Source of the DNA: Candidatus Rokuibacteriota bacterium
GTDB lineage: Bacteria > Methylomirabilota > Methylomirabilia > Rokubacteriales > CSP1-6
Reading direction: 5' to 3'
DNA length: 52,113 bases
NCBI GenBank assembly: GCA_003220265.1
Contig: QHRW01000121.1
Location: forward strand, 2,537-54,649
The notes beneath the pieces are model-generated. The model was given only the letters and a program-made list of their open reading frames with translations. It was not told the DNA's origin and did no database searches. Of this stretch, positions 16,334-24,886 are shown in pieces (position 1 is the stretch's first letter; each line of letters starts with the position of its first letter). The position numbers and the translations under genes were made by a program.

Positions 16334-16367
16334 CGGCGGCGCCGTCCATCGAGGAACGGCGCCGCCG
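16334..16367. terminator. Bidirectional terminator between convergent genes
   Basis: A 12-bp perfect inverted repeat, CGGCGGCGCCGT at 16334-16345 and ACGGCGCCGCCG at 16356-16367, with a 10-nt loop, sits between the stops of the dioxygenase-like gene and the ABM-like gene. No T-run on either side. Confidence 0.55.
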
Positions 16368-16375
16368 GCTCGGCT

Positions 16376-16675
16376 CTACTGCATGTACTTCACCTCGCAG
16401 CGATAGGTCTTGTAGTCGCCGACGAAGAAGGGCTGCAGGGCGGGCGCGAATTCCTGGCGGTAGAGGTTGCTGTCCTCGTAGGCCTGCATGTCGGCGGCGC
16501 TCTCCCACAGGCTGACGGCAAAGCCGGTATTCCGGTCCGTCGCGTCTTGCAGGAGCCACCGCCCGCGAAGCCCCTTGACGTCACGGCCCTTGGTGGCCAC
16601 CGTGGAGCGATACGTTTTCTCGAAGTCGTTCCACGAGTCGGCCCGGAGTTTTCCCCACGTGATTCGCATGATCAT
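16376..16675 (-). CDS. Antibiotic biosynthesis monooxygenase (ABM)-like small protein
   Basis: A 99-residue alpha/beta protein resembling dimeric ABM/ferredoxin-like barrel proteins: an opening beta strand (MRITWGKLRAD), a helix (WNDFEKTYRSTV), and the strand GFAVSLWESAADMQAYEDS. Members include monooxygenases without cofactors and proteins of unknown role, so no reaction is assigned. ATG 16675 has GGAGGGA 6 nt upstream, which favours it over the in-frame ATG at 16669. A possible promoter (TTGCCC, 17-bp spacer, TATCGT) lies in the gap before it. Confidence 0.65.
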   Translation of the reverse strand: MIMRITWGKLRADSWNDFEKTYRSTVATKGRDVKGLRGRWLLQDATDRNTGFAVSLWESAADMQAYEDSNLYRQEFAPALQPFFVGDYKTYRCEVKYMQ

Positions 16676-16726
16676 CGCTGTTCCCTCCTCGCGAGCCTGC
16701 GACGGGTGCCCAGGACGATAGCGGCG

Positions 16727-16744
16727 CTTGCCCGCGAGGGCAAG
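16727..16744 (-). terminator. Short hairpin after the P1 peptidase gene
   Basis: CTTGCCC (16727-16733) and GGGCAAG (16738-16744) pair around a GCGA tetraloop, six bases past the peptidase stop on the reverse strand. No T-run follows, so it may act in mRNA stability or overlap the promoter of the ABM-like gene. Confidence 0.4.
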
Positions 16745-16749
16745 GGAGT

Positions 16750-17700
16750 CTACAGGCTCGACGCCGCGGGGAGGTCGGGGAGCGGCGTGGCCGCGCGGAC
16801 GCCGCGCACGATGGCGCGCGCGACGGCGTCGGCCGCCGCGAGCCCCAGTCGCGTGAGGTCCACGGCGACGTCGCCCACCGAGAGGGCAAACAGGGTGTCG
16901 CCGTCGAAGGCGGTGTGCGGCGGTGAGAGCGCCCGCGCGAAGCCCAGCATGCCGAGCGAGGCGAGCTTGGAGGCCTCCGGCCGCGTGAGCCGGGCCGTCG
17001 TCGCGATCACGCCGATCGTCGTGTGGGCGGGCGCCGCGAAGCGGCCGAGCGCGCCGCCTTCCATGAGCACGCGCGTGCTGTCCACCAGCGTGCGGCCCTC
17101 GGCCGAGTCGCGCGTGCCCGCGATCAGCGCGCCGCTGTCGGGATCGCGCACGTCACCGAGCGCGTTGACGGCCACCAGCGCGCCCACGACGGCCGCGTCC
17201 ACGCGCACGCTGGCCGAGCCGATGCCGCCGCGCATCGCGCGCGGACGGCCGCACACTTTCCCCACGCTGGCGCCGGTGCCGGCGCCCACGTTGCCCTCCG
17301 CCACCGGGCCCGCTGCCGCGCGGCTCGCCGCCTCGAAGCCCATCTCGCGCGTGGGCCGCGCGCGGCCGTCGCCCACGTTGAGGTCGAAGAGGAAGGCGCC
17401 GGGCACGTGCGGGACCACGCTGGGCCCGGCCGCGTAGCCGCGGCCCTGCGACTCGAGCCAGCGCAGCACGCCCCACACGGACTCACCGCCGAAGCGGCTG
17501 CCGCCGCCCAGCACGACGCCATCGACGACACCGACCAGGTGGCGCGGATCCAGGTAGTCGAGGCCGATCACGTCGTTGGCCCAGCCGCGCAGCTCCACGC
17601 CAGCGACGGCGGGACGCTCACAGAGGACGACGCTGACACCGGTGAGGCCGACCGCGTCGGTGGCGTGCCCGACGCGGATTCCCGGGACATCCGTGATCAC
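16750..17700 (-). CDS. P1 (DmpA-like) family peptidase
   Basis: N-terminal-nucleophile hydrolase of 316 residues, related to L-aminopeptidase D-Ala-esterase/amidase DmpA. The precursor cleaves itself in front of a serine; here that is Ser162 in RGGIGSASV. EGNVGAGTGASVGK upstream and GALVAVNALGDV downstream are typical. It opens with TDVPGIRVGHATD, the standard P1 start. GTG 17700 overlaps the stop of the upstream unknown gene (GTGA), so they are coupled. Some relatives act on beta-peptides or D-amino acid amides; which applies cannot be seen. Confidence 0.87.
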   Translation of the reverse strand: MITDVPGIRVGHATDAVGLTGVSVVLCERPAVAGVELRGWANDVIGLDYLDPRHLVGVVDGVVLGGGSRFGGESVWGVLRWLESQGRGYAAGPSVVPHVPGAFLFDLNVGDGRARPTREMGFEAASRAAAGPVAEGNVGAGTGASVGKVCGRPRAMRGGIGSASVRVDAAVVGALVAVNALGDVRDPDSGALIAGTRDSAEGRTLVDSTRVLMEGGALGRFAAPAHTTIGVIATTARLTRPEASKLASLGMLGFARALSPPHTAFDGDTLFALSVGDVAVDLTRLGLAAADAVARAIVRGVRAATPLPDLPAASSL

Positions 17701-18809
17701 GGTCCGCCGGGCTTGCGACTCACCTCGGCCGCGGACAGGCGGCCCAGCGCGACCTCCCCGGCGATCTCCAGCGCGCGCCGGGCGAGGGCACGCGCGAACG
17801 GATCCACGCGGGTCTCGCGCGTGTCGTCGGCGAGCGCCCGCGCGGCGGCCTCGGCCAGCGCGGCCTGCTCCGGACGGTCCGTTGACTGGAAGACGAAGAC
17901 CATCTCGGCCAGCCGGCGCGCCCAGCGGCAGCGCGCCTGGGCGCCGAGCTCGCGCTCTACCACGCGGTCGACGATGGCCTCTTCGCGCTCGGCCTTGATC
18001 TGGTCGCTGACGACGAGCTTGCTCTCGCGGCCCTGCAGCAGCTCGAGCGCGTCGGCCTGCACGCCCTCGGGGTCGAGGAACCAGCCCGCCATCTCGGGCA
18101 GCTCGAGCAGCGACGGTGCCCGCTCGACCAGCGCCGGATCGGCGGCGCCGGCCGGCAGCGCCGCCGGCTCGGCCGGGGCGAAGAAGCGCTCCCAGCGCTG
18201 GAAGGCGGCGGGGGGCGACGTGCCGAGCGTGCCGTGCGTGTGGAGCGCCTCGCCCACGGCCTGCAGCGCGCGCGCCGGCTCCACCTCGAGCCAGGGCAGC
18301 TTCTGCGAGGCGCGCAGCGTGGCCAGCTCCGTCTCCAGCCGCTTCTTGGTGATCTCGCCGCCGGCCGCGTCCACGACGCCGACCTCGTCGTTGACGATCA
18401 GCGAGCACAACGAGAGCCCGGCGGTGCCCCCGTCGAAGAGCATCCACAGGGCGCGCGAGCCGCTGCCGTCCACGGCCGAGAGCCACGCGCGCGCGGCGCG
18501 CTCCGGCCGCCGCTCGATCACCGGCTTGGGCGCCGGTCGCGCCGGCGCCGGCACGCCGCGCTGGGAGAGCCGGTAGACGCTCAGGCGCGCGGCCTTGCGC
18601 ACGGCGCGATCGACCCGCTCGGCGGTGAGCGCGTCCAGGACGGGCATGGCTGCGGCGCCGTGCGCGTCGGTGAAGGCGCGCAGCGTGGCGTCGAGCGCCT
18701 CGGGCGCGGCGGCGGCCAGGGCCACCAGCGGCGCGGCGTCGAGGCGCGCGGGATCGCCGACGGCGGCGTCGAGGGCGCGGCGGGCGGCACTGGCGTCGAC
18801 GTCTACCAC
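17697..18809 (-). CDS. Conserved-looking protein of unknown function
   Basis: A 370-residue soluble protein, strongly Ala/Leu/Glu rich and largely helical. Residues 1-85 look like a helical repeat module, 105-150 an alpha/beta strand pattern (ALWMLFDGGTAGLSLCSLIV) with a GEITKKRLETELATLRAS helix after it, and the end is charged helix. I recognise no family. It follows another unknown gene by seven bases and overlaps the P1 peptidase start, so the three are probably one operon. The GTG start has no obvious ribosome binding site. Confidence 0.5.
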   Translation of the reverse strand: MVDVDASAARRALDAAVGDPARLDAAPLVALAAAAPEALDATLRAFTDAHGAAAMPVLDALTAERVDRAVRKAARLSVYRLSQRGVPAPARPAPKPVIERRPERAARAWLSAVDGSGSRALWMLFDGGTAGLSLCSLIVNDEVGVVDAAGGEITKKRLETELATLRASQKLPWLEVEPARALQAVGEALHTHGTLGTSPPAAFQRWERFFAPAEPAALPAGAADPALVERAPSLLELPEMAGWFLDPEGVQADALELLQGRESKLVVSDQIKAEREEAIVDRVVERELGAQARCRWARRLAEMVFVFQSTDRPEQAALAEAAARALADDTRETRVDPFARALARRALEIAGEVALGRLSAAEVSRKPGGP

Positions 18810-18816
18810 GGCTGGC

Positions 18817-19344
18817 TTACTGGGTGCCGAAGCGGAAGAACGGCAGCGCGGGGGCGTCGTGGAAGTGCACGCGCCGGGCGTAGTCGAGCGCCCACGCGAA
18901 GTGCTCGAAGCGCTCGGCCAGCCGCGCGTAGAGCGGCCCGCGCGCGCGCACGACGGGCCGGGCGCTGGCGCGATCGTGCTCGGAGACGAAGCGATAGGCC
19001 TTCTTGCCCTGGCTCACATACCAGCCGGTGGAGGCCAGGCGCTCCACGCGCTCGCGGAAGACCCCCGTCATGAACAGCGTGTAGTCGCCGATGTGGCGCC
19101 GCACGTCGATCTCGCGCTCGGGCCCGAAGTGGGCGGCCGCCTCGTCCCACGCTGCCTGCGCTTCCAGCAGGAGGTCCACCACCGTCTCCAGGCGCGGCGC
19201 CGTCACGCCCGGGGGAAAGAGCTGCTCGGTCCGGGCGAAGCGGGTGAGGAGATCGCCGAGATAGGTCGCCACGGGCTCGTCGTGGAGAGCCAGGTCGCGA
19301 AAGCTCGACCGGACCGCCCGATCGAAGAATCGCCGAAGCTCCAC
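18817..19344 (-). CDS. Protein of unknown function
   Basis: A 175-residue protein without signal peptide or membrane span, helical, with many aromatic residues (VRRHIGDYTLFMTGVF, GWYVSQGKKAYRFV, EHFAWALDY). The pattern is dense enough to be a real folded domain, but I do not recognise it. First gene of a three-gene reverse operon ending in the P1 peptidase. A TATTAT box lies 7 nt before its GTG at 19344, the leaderless pattern; GGAG between them is too close for normal use. Confidence 0.55.
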   Translation of the reverse strand: MELRRFFDRAVRSSFRDLALHDEPVATYLGDLLTRFARTEQLFPPGVTAPRLETVVDLLLEAQAAWDEAAAHFGPEREIDVRRHIGDYTLFMTGVFRERVERLASTGWYVSQGKKAYRFVSEHDRASARPVVRARGPLYARLAERFEHFAWALDYARRVHFHDAPALPFFRFGTQ

Positions 19345-19374
19345 GTCTCCGATAATAACGTAAAATCCCCGTTC
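19345..19374. promoter_or_regulatory. Divergent promoter region with two close -10 boxes
   Basis: This 30-bp gap is AT-rich against its surroundings. Reverse strand: TATTAT (19357-19352) then 7 nt to GTG 19344. Forward: TAAAAT (19361-19366) then 8 nt to GTG 19375. Both fit leaderless starts, and the two boxes are only 3 bp apart, so the promoters probably exclude one another. Confidence 0.5.
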
Positions 19375-19689
19375 GTGACCGATGCGCCGCGCGCCCGGCT
19401 GCCCTGGCTGCTCGTCGCGAGCAGCATCCTACTCGCCGCGCTGCTCGCCTACACGCTGTTCGGCGCCTACCTGCCCGCCAAGCGCCGGCTGGCCAGCCTC
19501 GAGCGCGAGCTGCGCGACGTCTACGCCCGCGAGGCCGAGTTGCAGACGAAGGTGGCGCGCAACGAGCAGAACAACACGCTGCGCGAGCAGCAGCTCATCG
19601 CGGTCAGCGGCGAGCGTGACGCCCTCGCCCACCGCCTGGAAGAGCTGGAGAAGGAGCTGGCGACCGCCCGCGGCAACCGCCGACGTTGA
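19375..19689 (+). CDS. Membrane-anchored coiled-coil protein
   Basis: A 104-residue protein with one hydrophobic span near residues 9-31 (LPWLLVASSILLAALLAYTLF) and then an uninterrupted heptad-rich helix to the end (LERELRDVYAREAELQTK and further). The pattern suggests a single-pass inner-membrane protein with its coiled coil outside the cytoplasm, somewhat like divisome or tether proteins, but no family is recognised. The start GTG follows a -10-like TAAAAT by 8 nt. Convergent with the downstream dehydrogenase gene. Confidence 0.55.
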   Translation: MTDAPRARLPWLLVASSILLAALLAYTLFGAYLPAKRRLASLERELRDVYAREAELQTKVARNEQNNTLREQQLIAVSGERDALAHRLEELEKELATARGNRRR

Positions 19690-19716
19690 ACTGGGGGGCG
19701 TCGTCCCTTCCGACCG

Positions 19717-20616
19717 TCAGCGCGGCTTCGTGCTGGGCGGCGCGCCCGCCAGGCGCGCGAGGACATCGAAGACGATCGCGAAGTCGTAGTCGCCCAGGCC
19801 GAGGCCGCGGGCCGCGGTCATCCACTCCTGCGCGACGGCCGTCAGCGGCAGCGGCACGCCGGTGGCGCGCGCCTGGTCGAGCGCGAGCTGCAGGTCCTTC
19901 TGGATCATCGCCACCTTGAACCACGCCTCGGTCGACATCTGGCCCAGGACGAACGGGCCGCGGTACTTCACCATCGGCGAGGCGACGACCGACTTCAGCA
20001 GCGCCTCCACGGCGCGCTCCCTGGCGATGCCGGCCTTCTCGGCCAGCAGGACCGCCTCGCTGAAGGCGAGCATCTGGACGGCCAGACCGAGGTTGGTCGC
20101 CACCTTCATCGTCTTGGCGAGGCCGAGCTCGCCGACGTGGGTCACGGCGGTGCCCATGGCCAGCAGCCACGGCCGGACGCGCTCGAGCGCCGCGGCGTCG
20201 CCGCCGACCATGAACGAGGCCTGGCCCTGCTCGACCGTGATGGTGGAGCCCGACACGGGAACGTCGAGGACGGTGGCGCCGCGGGCGGCGGCGGGCGCGG
20301 CCAGCTCGCGCACGGCGACGGGGCTCACGGTGCTCATCTCGACGAGGACGGCGCCGGCGCGGAGACCGGCGATGGCACCGTCCGGGCCCAGCGTCACCGC
20401 GCGCAGCGCCGCGTCGTCGGTCACCATCACGAATACGGCCTCGGCGCCTTCGGCGGCCGCTCGCGGCGACTTGGCGAGCGCGAGCCCGGCCTCGACGAGC
20501 GCCCGCGCCTTGTCCGGCGTCCGGTTCCACCCCGTGACCTCGTGACCCGCCGCCAGCAGCCGCCGCGTCAGGCGACTCCCCATGGCGCCCAGCCCCACGA
20601 ACCCGAGGCGCGCCAC
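19717..20616 (-). CDS. Beta-hydroxyacid dehydrogenase, NAD(P)-dependent
   Basis: A 299-residue oxidoreductase of the 3-hydroxyisobutyrate/tartronate semialdehyde dehydrogenase family. N-terminal dinucleotide motif GFVGLGAMGSRLTRRL, the DVPVSGST substrate motif near residue 118, catalytic lysine in the family's GxxGxxxxxK-type segment (LGLAKTMKVATNLG), and a C-terminal K-DLQLALD pattern. It follows RidA by one base in the same direction. Substrate cannot be told from sequence; the family acts on small 3-hydroxyacids. Confidence 0.85.
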   Translation of the reverse strand: MARLGFVGLGAMGSRLTRRLLAAGHEVTGWNRTPDKARALVEAGLALAKSPRAAAEGAEAVFVMVTDDAALRAVTLGPDGAIAGLRAGAVLVEMSTVSPVAVRELAAPAAARGATVLDVPVSGSTITVEQGQASFMVGGDAAALERVRPWLLAMGTAVTHVGELGLAKTMKVATNLGLAVQMLAFSEAVLLAEKAGIARERAVEALLKSVVASPMVKYRGPFVLGQMSTEAWFKVAMIQKDLQLALDQARATGVPLPLTAVAQEWMTAARGLGLGDYDFAIVFDVLARLAGAPPSTKPR

Positions 20617-20617
20617 G

Positions 20618-21052
20618 TTACTCGTCCGCTATCGCGATGGCGGTGATCTCGAGCTTGCAGCGTGGGTGCGTGGCCAGGCGCGAGACCTCGACAGTGGTGG
20701 TGGTGGGCAGGTGGCCGCCGAGGTACTGCGCCCACACGCGGTTGAGGTCGTCCTGCTCGCTGACGTCGGTGAGGTAGCGCGTGACGGCCACCAGATCTTG
20801 AAGGCTGCAGCCCGCGGCCTCCAGCGTCTTCTTGAGATTCTCCATCGTCAGCACGGCCTGCTCGCGCATGGAGGCCGGCAGGTTGAACTCGTCCTCGCGG
20901 TGCGGATGGCTGTGGTAGACGGCGGCCGCGGTGACGCCGGACAGGAAGACCAGGCGCCCGCGCCGCACCACGATGCCGGGCGCGTACGGCATCATCACGT
21001 CGGTGCGGCGGTCGGCGTGGTGGACGGGGACGATCTCCTTGGCCACGCTCAC
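20618..21052 (-). CDS. RidA family protein
   Basis: A 144-residue RidA/YjgF/Rid7-type protein. YAPGIVVRRGRLVFLSGVTA is the family's start; QAVLTMENLKKTLEAAG and a VTRYLTDV strand follow, and RLATHPRCKLEITAIAI is the conserved end. The arginine that binds enamine carboxylates in RidA proper is not plainly present, since RLATHPRCKLEI differs from the usual RLP-x3-VEIE. So it may be a Rid subfamily without deaminase activity. GTG start overlaps the hisC stop (GTGA). Confidence 0.8.
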   Translation of the reverse strand: MSVAKEIVPVHHADRRTDVMMPYAPGIVVRRGRLVFLSGVTAAAVYHSHPHREDEFNLPASMREQAVLTMENLKKTLEAAGCSLQDLVAVTRYLTDVSEQDDLNRVWAQYLGGHLPTTTTVEVSRLATHPRCKLEITAIAIADE

Positions 21053-22131
21053 GCCTCGTCGAACACGCGCAGCAGCCGCTCGTTGGTCTCGCGCGTGCCG
21101 ATCGAGATGCGCAGGTGGCCGGGGAAGCCGACGGCGGCACCGTCGCGCACGACGAGGCCGGCCCGCAAGAGCCGCTCGCGCAGCGCGCCGGCGTCGGCGA
21201 CCTTCACCAGCAGGAAGTTCGCCTGCGAGGGCGGGAACGTCACCCCGCGCTTGGCGAGCTCGCGCGCGAGGAACGCGCGCTCCTCACGCGTCACGCGTTT
21301 CGTGCGCTCCCAGTGCTCCACGTCCTCCAGGGCGGCCAGCGCCGCTACCTGGCCGAGGCGGTTCACGTTGTAGGGTTCCCGCACGCGATTGAGCCGGTCG
21401 ACGGTCTCCGGCGAGCCCACGGCGTAGCCCACGCGCAGCCCGGCCAGCGCCGCCACCTTGGAGAACGTCCGCAAGATCAGCAGGCGCGGGTACTGCGCGA
21501 GCAGCGTCACGCCGTTCGGATACTCGGCGTCGTCGACGAAGTCGCAATAGGCCTCGTCGAGGACGACCAGCGGCGAGTCCGCGCCGAGCGCGTCGAGAAA
21601 CGCGAGCAGGGAGGCCCGGCGGATGATGGTGGCGGCCGGATTGTGGGGCGAGCACAGGATGACGGCCTTCGTGCGCGCCGTCACGCGGCGCCGCACGTCG
21701 TCGAGGTCGGTCTCGTAGCCGGCCAACGGGCTGGGGATCGCGCGGCCGCCGGCCAGCGCGACGGACGTCGTGTACGGCTCGAACGAGGGCTGCGGCACCA
21801 CCGCCTCGTCGCCGGGATCGAAGGCCGCGCGCGCCACCAGGCTGATCAGCTCGTCGGCGCCGTTGCCGACCATGATCTGGTCGGGCGAGATGCCGAGCCG
21901 GCGGGCCAGCGCATCACGGACGGCGAAGCTGTCGCTGTCGGGATAGAGGTGCACGCGTCTGGCCTCGAGCCGGATCGCCTCCACGACGCGCGGCGAGGGG
22001 CCGAGGGGGTTTTCGTTGGACGAGAGGCGCACGAGCTCGGTGAGACCCAGCTCGGCCATCAGCGTCTCGAGGGGTTTGCCGGCGTCGTAGGGCACGAGGC
22101 CCTCCACCACCGGGCGCCACAGGCGTCGCAC
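21049..22131 (-). CDS. hisC: Histidinol-phosphate aminotransferase
   Basis: PLP-dependent aminotransferase of histidine synthesis, 360 residues. LSSNENPLGPSP near 36 and NGADELISL near 92 are the family's start and cofactor-phosphate regions; CSPHNPAATII and VLDEAYCDF hold the Asn and Asp/Tyr contacts. The PLP lysine is in RTFSKVAALAGLRVGY. GTG 22131 has GGAGGTG 7 nt upstream. First gene of the hisC-ridA-dehydrogenase operon. A TAGAGT box (22161-22156) may be the -10. The family also includes aromatic aminotransferases. Confidence 0.88.
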   Translation of the reverse strand: MRRLWRPVVEGLVPYDAGKPLETLMAELGLTELVRLSSNENPLGPSPRVVEAIRLEARRVHLYPDSDSFAVRDALARRLGISPDQIMVGNGADELISLVARAAFDPGDEAVVPQPSFEPYTTSVALAGGRAIPSPLAGYETDLDDVRRRVTARTKAVILCSPHNPAATIIRRASLLAFLDALGADSPLVVLDEAYCDFVDDAEYPNGVTLLAQYPRLLILRTFSKVAALAGLRVGYAVGSPETVDRLNRVREPYNVNRLGQVAALAALEDVEHWERTKRVTREERAFLARELAKRGVTFPPSQANFLLVKVADAGALRERLLRAGLVVRDGAAVGFPGHLRISIGTRETNERLLRVFDEA

Positions 22132-22168
22132 CGCGGAGCACCTCCGTCGCGCCTGACTCTACCGTCAT

Positions 22169-22198
22169 TTGACACTCTTTGCGACGGACTGTTACGCT
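22169..22198 (+). promoter_or_regulatory. Sigma-70-type promoter for glnD
   Basis: TTGACA (22169-22174), 18-bp spacer, TACGCT (22193-22198). The expected start lies 3-5 nt before the ATG at 22209, and no Shine-Dalgarno is seen, so the leader is nearly absent. Confidence 0.6.
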
Positions 22199-22208
22199 GC
22201 ACCCCGTC

Positions 22209-24884
22209 ATGTCGCCCGAGCTGTATCGCCGGGCCCGGCGCGCCGAGGCGGGCGCCGACCGCGCCGAGGATCGGCGACGTCTCCGGCTCGAATTCTTCCG
22301 CGCCGTCCTCGCCGAGGGGCTGGACTCCCTGAAGGCCATGCACGCCGAGGGCGCGTCGGGCCAGGAATCTGTCCGCGCGCATGCGCGCCTCGTCGACGAG
22401 CTGGTGCGCGCGCTCACCCGGCTGATCGTCGACGACGCGCGCGCCGCCGGCGCCACGCCCACGCCGTACGTGGTCGTCGCCCTGGGCGGCTACGGGCGCG
22501 GCGAGCTCCACCCCTCGTCGGACATCGACCTGATGGTCGTCTACGACGGCGCGCTCGCGCCCTTCGTGCAGCGCCTGATGCAGGAGCTGCTCTACACGCT
22601 GTGGGACCTCGGCCTGCAGGTCGGGCACAGCCTGCGCTCGCTGGAGGACTGCGTGGCGATGGCGCGGACCGACTTCCCGAGCCGCACGTCCATGCAGGAG
22701 GCGCGGCTGATCGCCGGCAACCGCCCGCTGTTCACGCGCTTCGGCCGGATCCTGCGCGACAACGTCTACCGCCAGGACTTCGGCGAGTTCCTGGCCATGA
22801 CGCTGGCCGAGCGCGAGCAGCGCTATCGCAAGTTCGGAGCCTCGCCCTACATCGGCGAGCCCAACGTGAAGGAGTCGGCGGGCGGCCTGCGCGACATGCA
22901 CACGGCCATGTGGCTGGGCGCGGCCAAGTTCGGCGCGCGCACGCTGCGCGAGCTGGCCGACCGGGGGCTGATCACGCCGCGCGAGCAGGCCGGCGCCGAC
23001 GCCGCCCTGACGTTCCTCTGGCGCGTGCGCAACGAGCTCCACTTCTTCTCCGGCCACAAGAACGACGTGCTCACGCGCGACCTGCAGCCGCGCATCGGCA
23101 AGAACCTCGGCTACGAGAACGAGGGCGACACGCTCGGCGTCGAGCGCTTCATGCGTGACTACTACCTGCACGCGCGGGCCATCCACCGCATCTCGCGGCG
23201 GCTCATCGCCCGCTGCCAGGAGACGCTCTCGCGGCGCGGCTCGGCCGAGCGGCGGCAGCGCCAGCAGGCCCTCGCCGACGGCCTCGTCTTCTTCGACGGC
23301 CGCCTGCACCTGGCCGACCGCGACGCCGGCCCGCTGCGCAGCGACCCCGTGCGCATCATGAAGGTGTTCTGGCACCTGCACCGGCTGGGCTGCGAGCTCT
23401 CGCTCGACCTCGAGCGGGCCATCGAGGACTCGCTGGACGTCGTGGACGCCGCCTTCCGCGCCTCGCCGGCCGTGCGCGATCTCTTCCTCGACATCTGCCG
23501 GTCGTGGGGCCGCGTGGCGTTCACCCTGTCGGAGATGCACGAGCTGGGGCTGCTGGGGCGCTACCTGCCGGAGTTCGGCGCGCTCACCTGCCTGGTGCAG
23601 TACGACGTCTACCACAAGTTCTCGGCCGATCAGCACTCGCTGCTGGCCGTCGAGCACCTGGAGGCGCTGGCGCCCGGGCAATCGGCGGAATCCGAGGGCG
23701 CCGCCCAGGTGTTTCAAGAGGTGGAGAAGCCCGGACTGCTCATGCTCGGCATGCTGCTCCACGACATCGGCAAGGCCAAGGGCCACGGCCACGTGGCCAA
23801 GGGCATCCCCCTCATCCGCCAGCTCGACGAGCGGATCGGCCTCGACCCCGCCGACGCCGACCGCGTCGAGTTCCTGGTCGCCCACCACCTGACGATGTCG
23901 CACATCGCGCAACGGCGCGACATCGACGACCCCAAGACGATCGCCGACTTCGCGGCCACCGCCGCCGAGCCCGAGCGCCTGCGCATGCTCTACCTGCTGA
24001 CGTACGCCGACATGCGCGCGGTGGGGCCCGGCGTGCTCACCGGCTGGCAGGCCGCGATCCTGTACGACCTCTACCGCCGGACGCTGGCGCGCCTCACGGG
24101 CGGGCGCGAGGAGAAGCCCAACCGCACACAGCTCGTCGAGCGGCTGCGGCAGGTGGTCCGCGACGACGTGGGGCCGCAGGCGGTGAAGGCCCACGTGGCG
24201 ATGGTCAGCGATCGCTACGTCACCACCACGGGCGTGCAGCGCATGGCCGAGCACCTGCGCCTCGTCGCCCGCCTGGAGGCCAGCCCGGTCGCGACCGAGC
24301 TCTTCCACCATCCCGATCTCGGCTCCTCCGACCTGGTCGTGGTCACCCGCGACGTGCCGGGGCTCTTCGCGCTCATCGCCGGGACGCTGGCCGCCCACGG
24401 CGTCAACATCATCTCCGCCCAGATCGCCACCCGCGCCGACGGCATCGCCATCGACACCTTCCAGGTGAACGACCCGACCGGCGAGGCGGTGACCTCCGCC
24501 GCGCAGTGGGGCCGCGTGCTCGACGCGCTGCGCGCCGTGCTCGGCCGCGAGCAGACGGTGGAGGCGCTGCTGGAGAGGCGGCAGCGCGGCCGCGCCAGCG
24601 CCGACGGCTTCGCGCTCCCGAAGGTGGCCATCGACAACCGCCTGTCCGACGATCACACGGTGGTCGAGGTGAAGTGCCCGGACCGGCTGGGCCTGCTCTA
24701 CCTCATCACGCGCACGCTGTCCGCGCAGGGCCTCGACATCGCCAGCGCGCGCATCGCCACCGAGATCGACCAGGCGCTCGACACCTTCTACGTGCACGAC
24801 CGCGACGGGCGCAAGCTCGCCGAGCCGGCCGGCACGGACGCCATCCGCGGCGCGCTCGAGCACGCGCTGACGCAGCCCATCTGA
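22209..24884 (+). CDS. glnD: [Protein-PII] uridylyltransferase / uridylyl-removing enzyme
   Basis: Bifunctional nitrogen sensor of 891 residues that adds UMP to and removes it from PII proteins. Domains in order: nucleotidyltransferase with GGYGRGELHPSSDIDLMVVY near 93-112, a GlnE-like linker, an HD hydrolase with LLHDIGKAKG near 517-526 and AHHLTMSH near 558, then two ACT domains from about 711 and 816. ATG 22209 follows the family N-terminus and the promoter at 22169; the frame is open to a TTG at 22179 within the promoter. The phosphatidyltransferase/transglycosylase gene follows after two bases. Confidence 0.95.
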   Translation: MSPELYRRARRAEAGADRAEDRRRLRLEFFRAVLAEGLDSLKAMHAEGASGQESVRAHARLVDELVRALTRLIVDDARAAGATPTPYVVVALGGYGRGELHPSSDIDLMVVYDGALAPFVQRLMQELLYTLWDLGLQVGHSLRSLEDCVAMARTDFPSRTSMQEARLIAGNRPLFTRFGRILRDNVYRQDFGEFLAMTLAEREQRYRKFGASPYIGEPNVKESAGGLRDMHTAMWLGAAKFGARTLRELADRGLITPREQAGADAALTFLWRVRNELHFFSGHKNDVLTRDLQPRIGKNLGYENEGDTLGVERFMRDYYLHARAIHRISRRLIARCQETLSRRGSAERRQRQQALADGLVFFDGRLHLADRDAGPLRSDPVRIMKVFWHLHRLGCELSLDLERAIEDSLDVVDAAFRASPAVRDLFLDICRSWGRVAFTLSEMHELGLLGRYLPEFGALTCLVQYDVYHKFSADQHSLLAVEHLEALAPGQSAESEGAAQVFQEVEKPGLLMLGMLLHDIGKAKGHGHVAKGIPLIRQLDERIGLDPADADRVEFLVAHHLTMSHIAQRRDIDDPKTIADFAATAAEPERLRMLYLLTYADMRAVGPGVLTGWQAAILYDLYRRTLARLTGGREEKPNRTQLVERLRQVVRDDVGPQAVKAHVAMVSDRYVTTTGVQRMAEHLRLVARLEASPVATELFHHPDLGSSDLVVVTRDVPGLFALIAGTLAAHGVNIISAQIATRADGIAIDTFQVNDPTGEAVTSAAQWGRVLDALRAVLGREQTVEALLERRQRGRASADGFALPKVAIDNRLSDDHTVVEVKCPDRLGLLYLITRTLSAQGLDIASARIATEIDQALDTFYVHDRDGRKLAEPAGTDAIRGALEHALTQPI

Positions 24885-24886
24885 CG

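Noticed and set aside
22059..24863. Long open frame on the strand opposite glnD, more than 900 codons
   Set aside because: A high-GC artefact: it is the shadow of glnD, shows no domain and consists of repetitive Arg/His/Val/Glu-rich sequence.
23504..24886. Upstream extension of the phosphatidyltransferase/transglycosylase frame into glnD
   Set aside because: The frame is open, but it is the +1-shadow of glnD; the ATG at 24887 begins the recognised domain.
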